62,214 nucleotides of DNA from assembly GCA_001650895.1 (NCBI GenBank), contig LXYH01000058.1, forward strand, positions 1 to 62,214, read 5' to 3'. Below, piece by piece: positions 22,942-32,677 of the stretch. Each line of letters begins with the position of its first letter. The stretch's first letter is position 1. The translations under genes and the position numbers were made by a program. Source of the stretch: Rhodobacteraceae bacterium EhC02. Lineage in GTDB: Bacteria > Pseudomonadota > Alphaproteobacteria > Rhodobacterales > Rhodobacteraceae. Under the pieces are notes generated by a model, which did not search any database, was not told the DNA's origin, and saw only the letters and a list, made by a program, of their open reading frames with translations.

Positions 22942-25599
22942 ATGGAGCTTCTATTTCTCGCAGTTCTGCTGCTGATCATGGCCTGGGCCCTTGGCTCGGG
23001 CTATCCGGTCGCCTTCGCGCTGCCTGGTGCAGCCATCATCTCGATCGGTCTTGCCGCTGGCGCAGGTTATCTGTTCGGCGGCGGCACCGACGCCTATTTC
23101 CACTCGGGCGGGCCGTCGCAATGGCTGTCTGCGGGGGTGACCAACCTCCGAGGGGTCTATTGGGAGGTGGATCGAGATACGCTGATCGCCATTCCATTGT
23201 TCATCTTCATGGGCATCATGCTGCAGCGCTCCAAGATCGCCGAGGATCTGCTGGTCACGATGGCCAAGCTGTTCGGCCCGGTGCCGGGCGGTCTGGGCAT
23301 TTCGGTGGTCTTCGTGGGTGCGCTGCTTGCGGCGACAACGGGGATCGTGGGCGCCACCGTGGTGGCGATGGGCCTGATCTCGCTGCCTGCGATGCTGCGC
23401 AACAACTATTCGCCTTCGCTGGCCTCGGGGACGATCGCGGCCTCTGGTACGCTGGGGCAGATCATCCCGCCCTCGATCGTGCTGATCATCCTGGCCGACC
23501 AGCTGGCTTCGGCCACCGATCAGGCCTCGACCATGCGCAAGCTTCTGCACAAGGAAGCGACGGGCGAGCTGTCGATGCCGTCGGTCTTCGACGTCTCCTC
23601 GACCAGTGCGGGCGAGATGTTCCTGGGCGCGCTGGTGCCGGGCATCCTGCTGGTGCTGATCTACATGGCCTACATCCTGTGCTATGCCATCCTGAACCCG
23701 AAAAAGGCGCCTTCCGTCCCGCGTGACGAGGAATTCAGCCTCGCGTTCTGGGGCAATGTGGCGCTGACCCTGATCCCGCCGCTGACCCTGATCTTCCTGG
23801 TGCTTGGCTCGATCATCGCGGGTGTCGCCACCGTGAACCAGGCAGGGGCCATCGGCGCCGCCGGGGCCATGATCATGGCGGGCTACAGGCTGGGCGACAA
23901 CGGTCCGCGCACCTTCGTGCCCGCGATCATGGCGCTGGTCGGTCTGGCCATCATCGCCTTCGCCCTGGCCAATTACCCGATGAACCTCAAGGCGGCATCG
24001 ACGCCAGAGGACATGACCGGCATCTATATCGGCATCTTCGGCACCGGCTTGATGATCATCTCGCTGATCTGGTCCGGCCTGCGGATCATGCGGATCGAGG
24101 ACACGCTGACCGGTGTGATGCTGGAAACAGCCAAGACGACATCGCTGGTCTTCGTTATCCTTCTGGGTGCCGCGATGCTGACGGCGGCCTTCCGTGCCTT
24201 CGGCGGTGAAGAACTGGTGCGGGACTTCCTGACCGGCCTGCCCGGCGGGTTCTGGATCCAGTTCCTGATCGTGATGCTGGTGATCTTCCTTCTCGGCTTC
24301 TTCCTCGATTTCATCGAGATCGCCGTGGTGGTGGTGCCGATCGTGGCACCGATCCTGCTGGCTGATCCCACCGCCAATATCACGGCCGTATGGCTGGGCG
24401 TGATGATCGGTCTGAACATCCAGACATCCTTCCTGACGCCACCGTTCGGATTTGCGCTGTTCTATCTGCGCGGGGTCGCCCCCGCCGCCGTGAAGACGAT
24501 GCAGATCTACAAGGGTGTGGTCGCCTTCATCACGCTGCAGTTGATCGCCTTGCTGATCGTGGGACTTTACCCGCCGCTGGTGAACTATCTTCCGAACCGG
24601 TCAAGTTACCTGTCGGAAACCTCGCCACCGCCGCGCAACCCGCGCCTGCAATATTGCATGGATGACTATGTCCTTGCCGGCATGCAGTCGGACGGCGCAC
24701 GCACCAACAACGCGATTGCAGCACTGGCCGCGCTTGACCTTTCGTCGCTTCCCGACGATCTGGCCCGCGACCTGCGCCGCGCCGCGGATGACGCTGGCGG
24801 CTTCTCGGATGCCGTGGCCCAGATCCCGGTGACCATCGCCGCGGTTCAGGCTGCTGCGGGGGATTACCGCCCGGTGCAGGAACAGGTGCGCAGCATCGAA
24901 AAGCGCGTGCGCGACCTGCAAGCCGATCTGGACGACGTGAATCGTGAAATGGGCCGCGTCCGCGAGGCCATCAGCGAAGAGCGCGGCCGCCGGATGGAGA
25001 TCCGCAAGGCCGAGCTTGAGGCCGCGATTGCAGCGCTTCAGGCCCAGATCCCCGAAAACTGGGATCCGGTGCATGACACGTTCAAAGAGCTGACCGATGC
25101 CGAGGAAACGGCACGTGTAACGATGCGCCGCATCGGCGACAGCAGCTTCGAGGCCGTGGCCGAGGTGGTGGCCGTGCTGAACGGGACCCCCGCCTTCAAC
25201 GCCCTGGGCGAGCCGCTGCGCGGTCTGCGTGCGGCCGTGGAAACCGGCGAGCCCGAGGCGACAGCCGCCGCACTCGACGAGCTGGCAACCCAGTTCCGTG
25301 AAGTGGAAGGGGCCGGTGACATCCGTTCGGATCTGGGTGCGGCACGCCGCGTTCTGGAACGGACGCCGGATGACCGCGAAAAGGCGCTGGAGGAGTTCGA
25401 CAGCGCCCTGGCCGAGTACGAGGCACAGGCCACGTGGCGCGCCGCGGCAACCACAGCGGTCCTGCCCGGGCTTCAGGCCTTCCTGAACGACACCAAGACG
25501 ACCCTTGGCGTCCGGTTCGAGCCAAGCCTGACACGCGATCAGGGTATCTTCCTTGCAAGCTGCACGGCAAAACATCGCAGCCTGTCGCTGAGCTTCTGA
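22942..25599 (+). CDS. TRAP transporter large permease (DctM) with C-terminal coiled-coil extension
   Basis: The 885-residue protein has a DctM membrane domain over residues about 1-550: GIVGATVVAMGLISLPAMLRNNY, then SGTLGQIIPPSIVLIILADQ, FLDFIEIAVVVVPIVAPIL and NIQTSFLTPPFGFALFYLRGVAP. A typical DctM has about 430 residues. Here the membrane domain itself is longer, and a soluble tail of about 330 residues follows (about 555-885). The tail contains a strong coiled coil near 644-705 (VQEQVRSIEKRVRDLQADLDD, then EMGRVREAISEERGRRMEIR) and more charged helices. The DctM domain is the ion-coupled transporter; the tail should face the cytoplasm or periplasm depending on helix number and has no assigned role. 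It starts eight bases after the small subunit. Confidence 0.92.
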   Translation: MELLFLAVLLLIMAWALGSGYPVAFALPGAAIISIGLAAGAGYLFGGGTDAYFHSGGPSQWLSAGVTNLRGVYWEVDRDTLIAIPLFIFMGIMLQRSKIAEDLLVTMAKLFGPVPGGLGISVVFVGALLAATTGIVGATVVAMGLISLPAMLRNNYSPSLASGTIAASGTLGQIIPPSIVLIILADQLASATDQASTMRKLLHKEATGELSMPSVFDVSSTSAGEMFLGALVPGILLVLIYMAYILCYAILNPKKAPSVPRDEEFSLAFWGNVALTLIPPLTLIFLVLGSIIAGVATVNQAGAIGAAGAMIMAGYRLGDNGPRTFVPAIMALVGLAIIAFALANYPMNLKAASTPEDMTGIYIGIFGTGLMIISLIWSGLRIMRIEDTLTGVMLETAKTTSLVFVILLGAAMLTAAFRAFGGEELVRDFLTGLPGGFWIQFLIVMLVIFLLGFFLDFIEIAVVVVPIVAPILLADPTANITAVWLGVMIGLNIQTSFLTPPFGFALFYLRGVAPAAVKTMQIYKGVVAFITLQLIALLIVGLYPPLVNYLPNRSSYLSETSPPPRNPRLQYCMDDYVLAGMQSDGARTNNAIAALAALDLSSLPDDLARDLRRAADDAGGFSDAVAQIPVTIAAVQAAAGDYRPVQEQVRSIEKRVRDLQADLDDVNREMGRVREAISEERGRRMEIRKAELEAAIAALQAQIPENWDPVHDTFKELTDAEETARVTMRRIGDSSFEAVAEVVAVLNGTPAFNALGEPLRGLRAAVETGEPEATAAALDELATQFREVEGAGDIRSDLGAARRVLERTPDDREKALEEFDSALAEYEAQATWRAAATTAVLPGLQAFLNDTKTTLGVRFEPSLTRDQGIFLASCTAKHRSLSLSF

Positions 25600-25620
25600 C
25601 GCGACAGACATCGCCACAAA

Positions 25621-25654
25621 AAAAACCGCGCCGGATCACTCCGGCGCGGTTTTT
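25621..25654. terminator. Bidirectional terminator
   Basis: AAAAACCGCGCCGG (25621-25634) pairs perfectly with CCGGCGCGGTTTTT (25641-25654) around ATCACT, leaving a T-run on both strands. It separates the rightward TRAP operon from the leftward acetoacetyl-CoA synthetase gene and should stop both. Confidence 0.92.
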
Positions 25655-25682
25655 CTTTGTGCCTGTGGCGGCGCAGGCTGGA

Positions 25683-27641
25683 TCAGGCCGCCCCGCGCGC
25701 CGCGGCATAGGCGATGAATGCGTCGAAACTTTGCGGGTTCGCCATGGAATCGCGGTTCACGACCTTTGCGGGATCTCCCCCCAGCAGCAGCTTTTTCACC
25801 GGCACCTCCAGCTTCTTGCCCGACAGCGTGCGCGGCACCTCGGCCACTTGCATGATCTCATCGGGCAGGAACCGCGCCGAGACCGATTGCCGGATCGCAT
25901 CGCGGATCTGGCCCCGCAGCACGTCATCCAGCACCAGCCCCTCACGCAACACGACGAAGAGCGGCATGAAACTGTCGCGGCCCAGGAATTCCAGGTCGAT
26001 CACCAAGCTGTCCAGAACCGCGTCCAGCCCCTCGACCGCGCGGTATATCTCGGAACTGCCCAGCCGCAGCCCCCGCCGGTTGATCGTGGCATCGGACCGC
26101 CCATAGATCACCGATCCGCCGTCAGCCGTGAACTCGATCCAATCGCCATGCCGCCAGACACCGGGATAGGTGTCGAAATAGCTGTCATGCAGGCGGGATC
26201 CGTCATCGTCGCCCCAGAAATAGAGCGGCATGGACGGCAGCGGTTCGGTGCAGACCAGCTCGCCCACCTGACCGATCACCTCCTGCCCCGCCTCGTCAAA
26301 GGCGCGCACGGCGTTGCCCAGGGCGCGGCACTGCATCTCGCCCGCGCGCACCGGCATCATCGGATTGCCGCAGACAAAAGCCCCGGCCAGATCAGTGCCC
26401 CCGGAAATAGGTGCAAGCCACAGATCGCGGTTCACCTCGCCATAGATCCAGTCATAGCCTTCCTGGCTCAGCGGTGATCCCGTTGCGCCCACGGACCGCA
26501 GGGCCGAAAGGTCAAGCTCTGCCCCCGGACGGATACCCGCTTTCTGGCAGCCCATGAAAAACGCAGCCCCCGCCCCGAAATAGGTCAGCCCCTCGCGCGC
26601 CACCATGCGCCAGGCCTCCAGCATGTCGGGATGATTGGGGGCGGCATCGAACAGAACGACAGCAGCCCCCTGCCCCAGTGCGGTCCATTGCGCGTTCCAC
26701 ATGATCCAGCCGGATGACGTGATCCAGCAGAACCTGTCCTGCGCGCTCAGGTCCTGATGCAGCGATTGCTTTGCCGCCTCCAGCATCACACCGCCATGGC
26801 CATGCACGATGGGCTTGGGGTTGCCCGTCGTTCCCGATGAATAGACGATCCACAAGGGATGCGAGAACGGCACCTGCCGGATCACGGGCACCTGCGGCGC
26901 CGCCTCCATCACCGCCCAGGGCGTCCAGCCCTGCGGCACATCGCCCAGCGTCGGCACCATCACGCGATGCTCCAGGGTCGGCAAGCCCGCAGCGATACCG
27001 GCCAGAATCTCGCGCCGGTCGATGCGCTTGCCCGCATGGACATAGCCATCCTGCGCGATCAGTACCTTCGGTTCGATCTGACGGAACCGGTCAAGGATCG
27101 CCACATGCCCCATGTCGGGCGCACAGAGCGACCAGACCGCCCCCAACGAGGCCGTCGCAAGGAAAGCCACAAGCGCCTCGATCGCGTTGGGCAGAACCGC
27201 GACCACCCGGTCGCCCTGCCCCACGCCCATGTCGCGCAACGCAGCCTGTGCCGCACCGACGCGCGCTTGCAGCTGGCCCCAGGTCAGCACCTGCCGCCCG
27301 AAGGTTTCGGATTGCAGGATCACAGCATCCTCCGCGCCGCGCGTCGCGGCATGGCGCAGGATCTGGGCGGCGAAATTCGTCTCGGCGCCGGGAAACCAGT
27401 CGGCGCCGGGCATCTTGCGTTCGGGCAGAACCTCGGACCAACCTGCGATGGGCAGATCGAAAAAGCCGATGATCGCGGTCCAGAACCCGTCCAGATCGGT
27501 GACGGACCATTCCCAGAGCGCGTGATAATCCGCGAATTCCAGCCCCCGCTCGGCCTTCAGCCAGCGGATGAACTGCGCCAGCCGCGCGGCATCTGCCCGC
27601 GCGGCATCGGGTTCCCACAGGATGGGGCGCGCCTCGGTCAT
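25683..27641 (-). CDS. Acetoacetyl-CoA synthetase
   Basis: The 652-residue protein activates acetoacetate with ATP and CoA. It has the AMP-forming ligase P-loop IVYSSGTTGNPKPIVHGHGG near residue 270, the family-specific PGADWFPGAETNFAAQILRH near residue 80, GRSDATINRRGLRLGSSEIYRAVE, and the C-terminal SGKKLEVPVKKLL with the catalytic lysine. ATG 27641 follows GGGAGG; the frame extends 15 codons upstream without reason. In Rhodobacterales this enzyme feeds ketone bodies and polyhydroxybutyrate breakdown into central metabolism. Confidence 0.9.
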   Translation of the reverse strand: MTEARPILWEPDAARADAARLAQFIRWLKAERGLEFADYHALWEWSVTDLDGFWTAIIGFFDLPIAGWSEVLPERKMPGADWFPGAETNFAAQILRHAATRGAEDAVILQSETFGRQVLTWGQLQARVGAAQAALRDMGVGQGDRVVAVLPNAIEALVAFLATASLGAVWSLCAPDMGHVAILDRFRQIEPKVLIAQDGYVHAGKRIDRREILAGIAAGLPTLEHRVMVPTLGDVPQGWTPWAVMEAAPQVPVIRQVPFSHPLWIVYSSGTTGNPKPIVHGHGGVMLEAAKQSLHQDLSAQDRFCWITSSGWIMWNAQWTALGQGAAVVLFDAAPNHPDMLEAWRMVAREGLTYFGAGAAFFMGCQKAGIRPGAELDLSALRSVGATGSPLSQEGYDWIYGEVNRDLWLAPISGGTDLAGAFVCGNPMMPVRAGEMQCRALGNAVRAFDEAGQEVIGQVGELVCTEPLPSMPLYFWGDDDGSRLHDSYFDTYPGVWRHGDWIEFTADGGSVIYGRSDATINRRGLRLGSSEIYRAVEGLDAVLDSLVIDLEFLGRDSFMPLFVVLREGLVLDDVLRGQIRDAIRQSVSARFLPDEIMQVAEVPRTLSGKKLEVPVKKLLLGGDPAKVVNRDSMANPQSFDAFIAYAAARGAA

Positions 27642-27712
27642 GGTGATCCTCCCTTGATCGTCTGCTGCGCAAGCTTCCATGCCCACGCCCGACGTTCAAG
27701 AGGCTGATGCCA

Positions 27713-28672
27713 TCACTTGCCCTGCAACATCGCCTCGATCAGCCGCTGCACGCGCAGCGCCTCTTCCAGCGTGGCCAGACGGTGCGGACGGCCTGCGATC
27801 ATCGCCTCCAGATCGTCAAGCTGCGCCCGCAGGCTGGTGCTGCGCGGATCAAGGTTCGTGGGGGTCACACGTTCGAACGCCCCCCCGTCCGAGGTGGACA
27901 CCGCATAGAAATCCGCAACGCGGTGGCTGCGCAGGCTGCCCTTGACCGTGAATTCCTGCCGGTCTGGCTGTGCCCCGCCGACGCTGGCCAGCACGGACAC
28001 CGCCTGACCGGCAGCATTCTCAAGCCGCGCCAGCATATGCGTTTCGCAAAGCGTCGGATCAGCCGGATAGGTTGGCCGCGCCCAGACCAGCGACAAGGGG
28101 CCGAGGATGCGCTCGGAAAAGAACAGGAAATGCGAGATCACCTCGCGGGTCATGCCGCCCTCGTCGCGCAGGCGCAGCCAATCGGCGGCCTGCTGCCAGG
28201 CGCGCGGCCATGCGCCATAGGTCACGACGATATCGACGCCCGCCAGATCGCCCATCGCGCCCGATCGCGCCTCGGCCGAGATATCGGTCAGCGCGGCCCC
28301 GGCCGCCTGGGTGAAATTGACCGCCGCCGGCACGCCGGACGCGGCGATCCGTTCCACAAGATCGGCGCTGGCCGCGATATCGACACCCAGCGGCTTTTCG
28401 AGGAACAGCGCCTTGCCCAGCGCCGCTGCGGCAAGGGCGTATTCCTTGCGCGGCCCCGGCGGGCAGGCCAGATAGACCACATCGGCCCCCGAGATCGCAG
28501 CCGCGGCGCTGTCGCAGATCGTGGCACCGGGCGCCATGTCACGTGCAAGGGCCGCGTTGTCCGCATTCGGATCCCACAGGAAGGCCGGATCGTAGCCGGG
28601 ATGCAGTTGCATATGCTCCAGCATCCGCCGTCCCATGATACCCAAACCGATGATTGCCGCCTTGATCGCCAT
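27713..28672 (-). CDS. Gfo/Idh/MocA-family oxidoreductase
   Basis: The 319-residue protein has the N-terminal Rossmann motif AIIGLGIMGRRM and the family's EKP motif (LFLEKPLGVDI, about residue 93). The EKP lysine is the usual catalytic residue. Members oxidise or reduce sugars, inositols or related compounds with NAD(P); the substrate cannot be read from the sequence. It follows acetoacetyl-CoA synthetase in map order but is transcribed first, 71 bases before that start, so the two may share a transcript. Confidence 0.85.
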   Translation of the reverse strand: MAIKAAIIGLGIMGRRMLEHMQLHPGYDPAFLWDPNADNAALARDMAPGATICDSAAAAISGADVVYLACPPGPRKEYALAAAALGKALFLEKPLGVDIAASADLVERIAASGVPAAVNFTQAAGAALTDISAEARSGAMGDLAGVDIVVTYGAWPRAWQQAADWLRLRDEGGMTREVISHFLFFSERILGPLSLVWARPTYPADPTLCETHMLARLENAAGQAVSVLASVGGAQPDRQEFTVKGSLRSHRVADFYAVSTSDGGAFERVTPTNLDPRSTSLRAQLDDLEAMIAGRPHRLATLEEALRVQRLIEAMLQGK

Positions 28673-28885
28673 GCGCTGTCCTCTTTGTCAGTCCACCGGT
28701 CCCGATGTCCCGGCGCGCCACGCTATCGCGCCGCGCGTTGCACGACCAGAGCAAAGCGGTTTTTCGCCGGGGCAAGGGCGCCGATCCAACCGGCGCGCCG
28801 ACCGTTTCGGTAGACTTCACGGCGCTTGCCTGCTATCGCGCGCACCTGTCCCGCCGAGGTCGGGACGCACAAGGGTGATCCGGGC

Positions 28886-30094
28886 ATGAAACGCATTCGA
28901 CTGTGGAAACTGAAACGCGAGTTGCGCCGCGCCCTGCCGAAGACGCTGGAAACCCTCGCCGAACCGTTCCGCTACCTGACATTCGTGCCGCTTTATGACT
29001 TTCGCAAATCGCGGCTGATGCGCGTGACGCAAGGGGCGCTGCCGCAGGGACGCGAAATCGCGGTCTATCTCATCTTCGCGCCGGACGGTGTGCAGGGATC
29101 GCATCTGCACATGCTGTCCGAACTGGCGCGCGCCGGCATCAGCCCCCTGGTGGTGTCCAACCTGCCGCTGTCGGATGCAGATCGCGCGTCCCTTTGCGCC
29201 TGCGCCTGGCGCGTGACCGAGCGTCCGAATGTCGGCTATGACTTCGGCGGCTACCGCGATGGCATCCTGTCCATCGCCGATCTACTGCCCACACTCGACC
29301 GGCTGTGGATCCTGAATGATTCCGCCTGGCTGGTGGACCAGACGCCCAGCTGGTTCGACGAGGCACGCGCCATGGGGCGGGACTTCGCGGGGTCGGTGTC
29401 GAAATTCGGGATCCGGAAGGTGGACATCGAGGATCATGGACGCATCACATGGGAGATCGACCACGGGCACCGGAAGTACCATCTTGCCTCGAACACATGG
29501 AGCCTTGGCCCAGCCATTCTGCGAGATCCCGGTTTCATGACATTCTGGAAGCGGCTCCAGATCCGAGACAGCAAGTACTATACCGTGCGCCGGGGCGAGA
29601 TCGGCTTTTCCCGTTGGGTCATCGACCGTGGATTTTCACATGGCACCACCTTAAGCGTGGAGACACTCGATGTTGACCTCGCGCGCCTTGATGACGATGA
29701 ACTCGACGCTGTCACGAAGAACCTGCTGGTTCTCGAGGAACGGCTAGAACCTACCAGAGGGCGGGTGCTGCAGATCGACAGACACAGTGAAGCAGGCCGG
29801 CGGGCCCGCATTTCCCTGTGCCTGGCAACGACCGCGCGGCACGGCAGCATCGTTGCGCTGCCTTTCTACAATCTGACACATGAACAGCTGCATTTTTTCA
29901 AGAAATCGGTCCTGAATGCGTCAGAAAGCACGGCCCGAACAGCCTTGGGTATTCTGCAGCTGCTGCCAGGCCAAACCGGAGAGATGATCCGGCATGAAGC
30001 ACTTGCAATGGCGACACGTATCCATGGCCCCATTCCAGAAGCCGGGCCCGGCACCGGACACAGGGCAATGCAGCATGAGGGCGATAGGCAATGA
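28886..30094 (+). CDS. RgpF-like (rhamnan synthesis protein F) surface-polysaccharide protein
   Basis: The 402-residue protein has the RgpF pattern: GREIAVYLIFAPDGVQGSHLHMLSELARAGISPLVVSNLPL, then ERPNVGYDFGGYRDGILSI and LWILNDSAWLV, then SWFDEARAMGRDFAGSV. RgpF family proteins build rhamnose-containing polysaccharides. The C-terminal third (from about 300) is less recognisable. I chose ATG 28886 with AAGGGTG upstream. The gene is divergent from the Gfo/Idh gene and converges on a GT2 gene, which places it in a surface-glycan cluster. Confidence 0.82.
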   Translation: MKRIRLWKLKRELRRALPKTLETLAEPFRYLTFVPLYDFRKSRLMRVTQGALPQGREIAVYLIFAPDGVQGSHLHMLSELARAGISPLVVSNLPLSDADRASLCACAWRVTERPNVGYDFGGYRDGILSIADLLPTLDRLWILNDSAWLVDQTPSWFDEARAMGRDFAGSVSKFGIRKVDIEDHGRITWEIDHGHRKYHLASNTWSLGPAILRDPGFMTFWKRLQIRDSKYYTVRRGEIGFSRWVIDRGFSHGTTLSVETLDVDLARLDDDELDAVTKNLLVLEERLEPTRGRVLQIDRHSEAGRRARISLCLATTARHGSIVALPFYNLTHEQLHFFKKSVLNASESTARTALGILQLLPGQTGEMIRHEALAMATRIHGPIPEAGPGTGHRAMQHEGDRQ

Positions 30095-30127
30095 CACGGC
30101 CGCCGGCAAGTCATGCCGGGACAGCAT

Positions 30128-30982
30128 TCAGCACGGCCGACCGGCAATCGACCGGACCGTTGCCGACAAACGGGCCCATTCCTTTGCACGCTTGCGGGCA
30201 GATAGCAGCACAAGCGGCGACACGGCCCCGAGGATCGCATCCAGCAGCGCCTTTGTCCTTCCCCAGCGGACGCCATGCTTGACAGAGGCATAGACCCGCG
30301 AACGCCCCAGGTGATGCCCCTTGATCCTGGCGACCTCAACGGATCTGGCAGATGAAACCCCGCCGGCGTGCATCACCTCTGCCTGTGGCACATAGAAAAG
30401 CGGGCCGATGTCCCGGCGCAGCCGCAGGGACAGATCGTCGTCTTCGTAGTAAAGAAAGATATTCGGATCGAACCCACCAATCCGTTCGAAATTCTGCCTG
30501 GACATGAAGATGGCCGATCCGACCAGAACAGGCAGCACCCCTTCATCCGAAAGACCTTTTCTGGATAGCCATTCATGTCGGGGCAAAAGGTTGCTGCGGC
30601 GCTTGAAATGCAGCGACCCGTCCTCATGCGTGATCCGCGGATTGAAACCAGAGGCTTCGGGATGGCGGCGTGCCGCAGCCAGCAATGCGTCAATCGCGCC
30701 GGGGCGCAATATCGCGTCAGGGTTCAGGAACAACAGATGTTCGGTTTCGGCAACGGCCGCCCCAGCATTGCAGGCAACCCCGAAGCCAAGGTTCCGTTCA
30801 AGTGCGACAAGACGGGCAGAGTGGTGTTCGGCCAACTGCCGCAGGCTGTCCTGATCGCGAGACGCATTGTCGACGATGACAACCGGGGTGCCGGATGGCA
30901 CGGATGACAACATCGCGGGCAGGACGGCTTCACTGTTGAATGACACAGTAATGACCGTTACCTGACCTTGCCCGGTTGTCAT
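30128..30982 (-). CDS. Glycosyltransferase family 2
   Basis: The 284-residue protein is a GT-A fold family 2 transferase: VTVITVSFNSEAVLPAMLSSV, VVIVDNASRD, then ERNLGFGVACNAGAA and the acidic LFLNPDAILRPG near residue 90. It resembles rhamnosyltransferases by the GFGVACNAG motif. The C terminus has a weakly hydrophobic helix. The ATG at 30982 is chosen because AAAGGACGAG precedes it; upstream in-frame codons lack a site. It converges on the RgpF-like gene with a 33-base gap. Confidence 0.88.
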   Translation of the reverse strand: MTTGQGQVTVITVSFNSEAVLPAMLSSVPSGTPVVIVDNASRDQDSLRQLAEHHSARLVALERNLGFGVACNAGAAVAETEHLLFLNPDAILRPGAIDALLAAARRHPEASGFNPRITHEDGSLHFKRRSNLLPRHEWLSRKGLSDEGVLPVLVGSAIFMSRQNFERIGGFDPNIFLYYEDDDLSLRLRRDIGPLFYVPQAEVMHAGGVSSARSVEVARIKGHHLGRSRVYASVKHGVRWGRTKALLDAILGAVSPLVLLSARKRAKEWARLSATVRSIAGRPC

Positions 30983-31174
30983 GTGTTTCTCGTCCTTTCT
31001 TGTGTCGCCGGATCCTGGCGGATCGCGTCGGACCTTGCCCCAATCGTCACGGCGGGGCAATGGGGGCGGATCCGCTTACGCCTCTGCCCGGCCTTGCAAC
31101 GGCGGCCAAGACCTGACAGGTTGCAGCCCTGAAATCGCCCGGCATGGAACCGTGGCATCCCTGAAGGCAGTCAG

Positions 31175-31915
31175 ATGGACCCGGTCAATATTCTCTGCGT
31201 TAAATGGGGCACGAAATATGGCCCCGACTACGTGAACAAGCTGGCCTCGATGGTGTCGCGGAACATGTCGCGCCCCTATCGCTTCGTCTGCCTGACCGAT
31301 GACGTCACGGGCATCGACCCATCCATCGAAACCCATCCCCTGCCGGCCATCGGCATTCCCGAATTCGACGCCGCCACCGGCTGGACCCGGCTTCATGGCT
31401 GGCTGAAGGTCACGGTCTTTGCCGCGCCCCTTTACGACCTGACCGGTCCCACCCTGTTTCTGGACGTGGACATCGTGATCACCGGTCCGCTGGATCCGTT
31501 CTTCGATCCACCGGGCGAGTTCATCGTGATCAAGGAGTGGGACAAGCGCGACGAGACGGGCAATACCTCGGTCTTCCGCTACACGGCTGGCGCGCATGGC
31601 GACCTGATCGCGCATATGGCCGGATCGCTTGACAGCGCGCAGAGCGATTACCGCAACGAGCAGGAATTCGTGACCTCGTATTTCTCGCGACAGGGCAAGA
31701 TGAGCTACTGGCCCAAGGGCTGGTGCGTCAGCTTCAAGCGTCACTGCATGCATCGTGGGATCATGGGGTTCTTCAAGCCCGCACGCATCCCCGAGGGGGC
31801 CAGCGTCGTGGTGTTTCACGGCAAGCCGAACCCGCCTGACGCAATCATCGGGCGCAGCGGCAAGTGGTATCGCCGGGTGCTGCCGGTCGCCTGGGTCGAT
31901 GAGCTGTGGCGCTGA
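31175..31915 (+). CDS. Glycosyltransferase (GT8-like, DxD)
   Basis: The 246-residue protein begins INILCVKWGTKYGPDYVNKLASMVSRN (approximately, from residue 4) and has YRFVCLTDD and the metal-binding LFLDVDIVITGPLDPFF (DxD, about residue 97), which is GT8-like. HGKPNPP near the C terminus matches the conserved HxxGxxKP-type end of such enzymes. The acceptor is unknown. It is 15 bases before the Kdo kinase gene in the same direction, so a lipopolysaccharide or surface-glycan role is likely. Confidence 0.78.
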   Translation: MDPVNILCVKWGTKYGPDYVNKLASMVSRNMSRPYRFVCLTDDVTGIDPSIETHPLPAIGIPEFDAATGWTRLHGWLKVTVFAAPLYDLTGPTLFLDVDIVITGPLDPFFDPPGEFIVIKEWDKRDETGNTSVFRYTAGAHGDLIAHMAGSLDSAQSDYRNEQEFVTSYFSRQGKMSYWPKGWCVSFKRHCMHRGIMGFFKPARIPEGASVVVFHGKPNPPDAIIGRSGKWYRRVLPVAWVDELWR

Positions 31916-31930
31916 GGCATAGGGCGCGAC

Positions 31931-32677
31931 ATGGCGGACATCACAACAGCCCGGAACGGTGGCGAGGTCATCTGGCATGATGCGGAACTTGTGCCAACCT
32001 TCGAGAATGGCCTCTTAGATCCCGACTGGCTGGCGCATACAGGGCGGCTGACCGGCAGTTCGACCGGGCGCAACACCGCATGGTTCCTGCGCCACGATGG
32101 GCGCGACATGGTGCTGCGGCATTACTGGCGTGGCGGCATGGTGGGACGGATCGTCAAGGATCTTTATCTGCGCGAACCCGTTGATCGCAGCCGTGCGATG
32201 CGCGAATTCACCCTGCTGGACTGGATGCATGGCCAGGGTCTGCCGGTGCCGCGCCCGGTGGCCGCGCGTTTCAGCCCATTTGGCCCCTGGTACCGCGCCG
32301 ATCTGCTGATGGAGCGCATCCCCGACACCCGTCCGCTGGCCGATTGTCTGGCAGAAGGACCTCTATCGGACAGGGACTGGATGCGGATCGGGGCCGTGAT
32401 CGCCCGGTTTCACAAGGCCGGCGTGTATCATTCCGACCTGAACTGCCGCAACATCCTGCTGGATGGCGCGGGCGGCATCTGGCTGATCGATTTCGACAAA
32501 TGCGAACGTCGTCCGCAGGGGGGCTGGGCGCAAGAGAATATCCGCAGGCTGGAACGCTCGCTGATCAAGGAGAAGGGCAAGGTCCCCGGCCTGCACTGGA
32601 CCGACAGGGATTGGCAGGCCTTGCTGGTAGGGTATCGTGTCATCTCCGCTCCGCCTGACATAAAGTTTGACGCATGA
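31931..32677 (+). CDS. kdkA: 3-deoxy-D-manno-octulosonic acid kinase (KdkA-type)
   Basis: The 248-residue protein has the KdkA/WaaP kinase pattern: LVLRHYWRGGMVGRIVKD-like (about residue 60), the catalytic loop YHSDLNCRNILLD (H-x-D-L-N, about 163) and the metal-binding LIDFDKCE. KdkA phosphorylates Kdo in the inner core of lipopolysaccharide at the inner membrane. It overlaps the next gene by four bases (ATGA). It supports an outer-membrane lipopolysaccharide with phosphorylated Kdo. Confidence 0.9.
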   Translation: MADITTARNGGEVIWHDAELVPTFENGLLDPDWLAHTGRLTGSSTGRNTAWFLRHDGRDMVLRHYWRGGMVGRIVKDLYLREPVDRSRAMREFTLLDWMHGQGLPVPRPVAARFSPFGPWYRADLLMERIPDTRPLADCLAEGPLSDRDWMRIGAVIARFHKAGVYHSDLNCRNILLDGAGGIWLIDFDKCERRPQGGWAQENIRRLERSLIKEKGKVPGLHWTDRDWQALLVGYRVISAPPDIKFDA

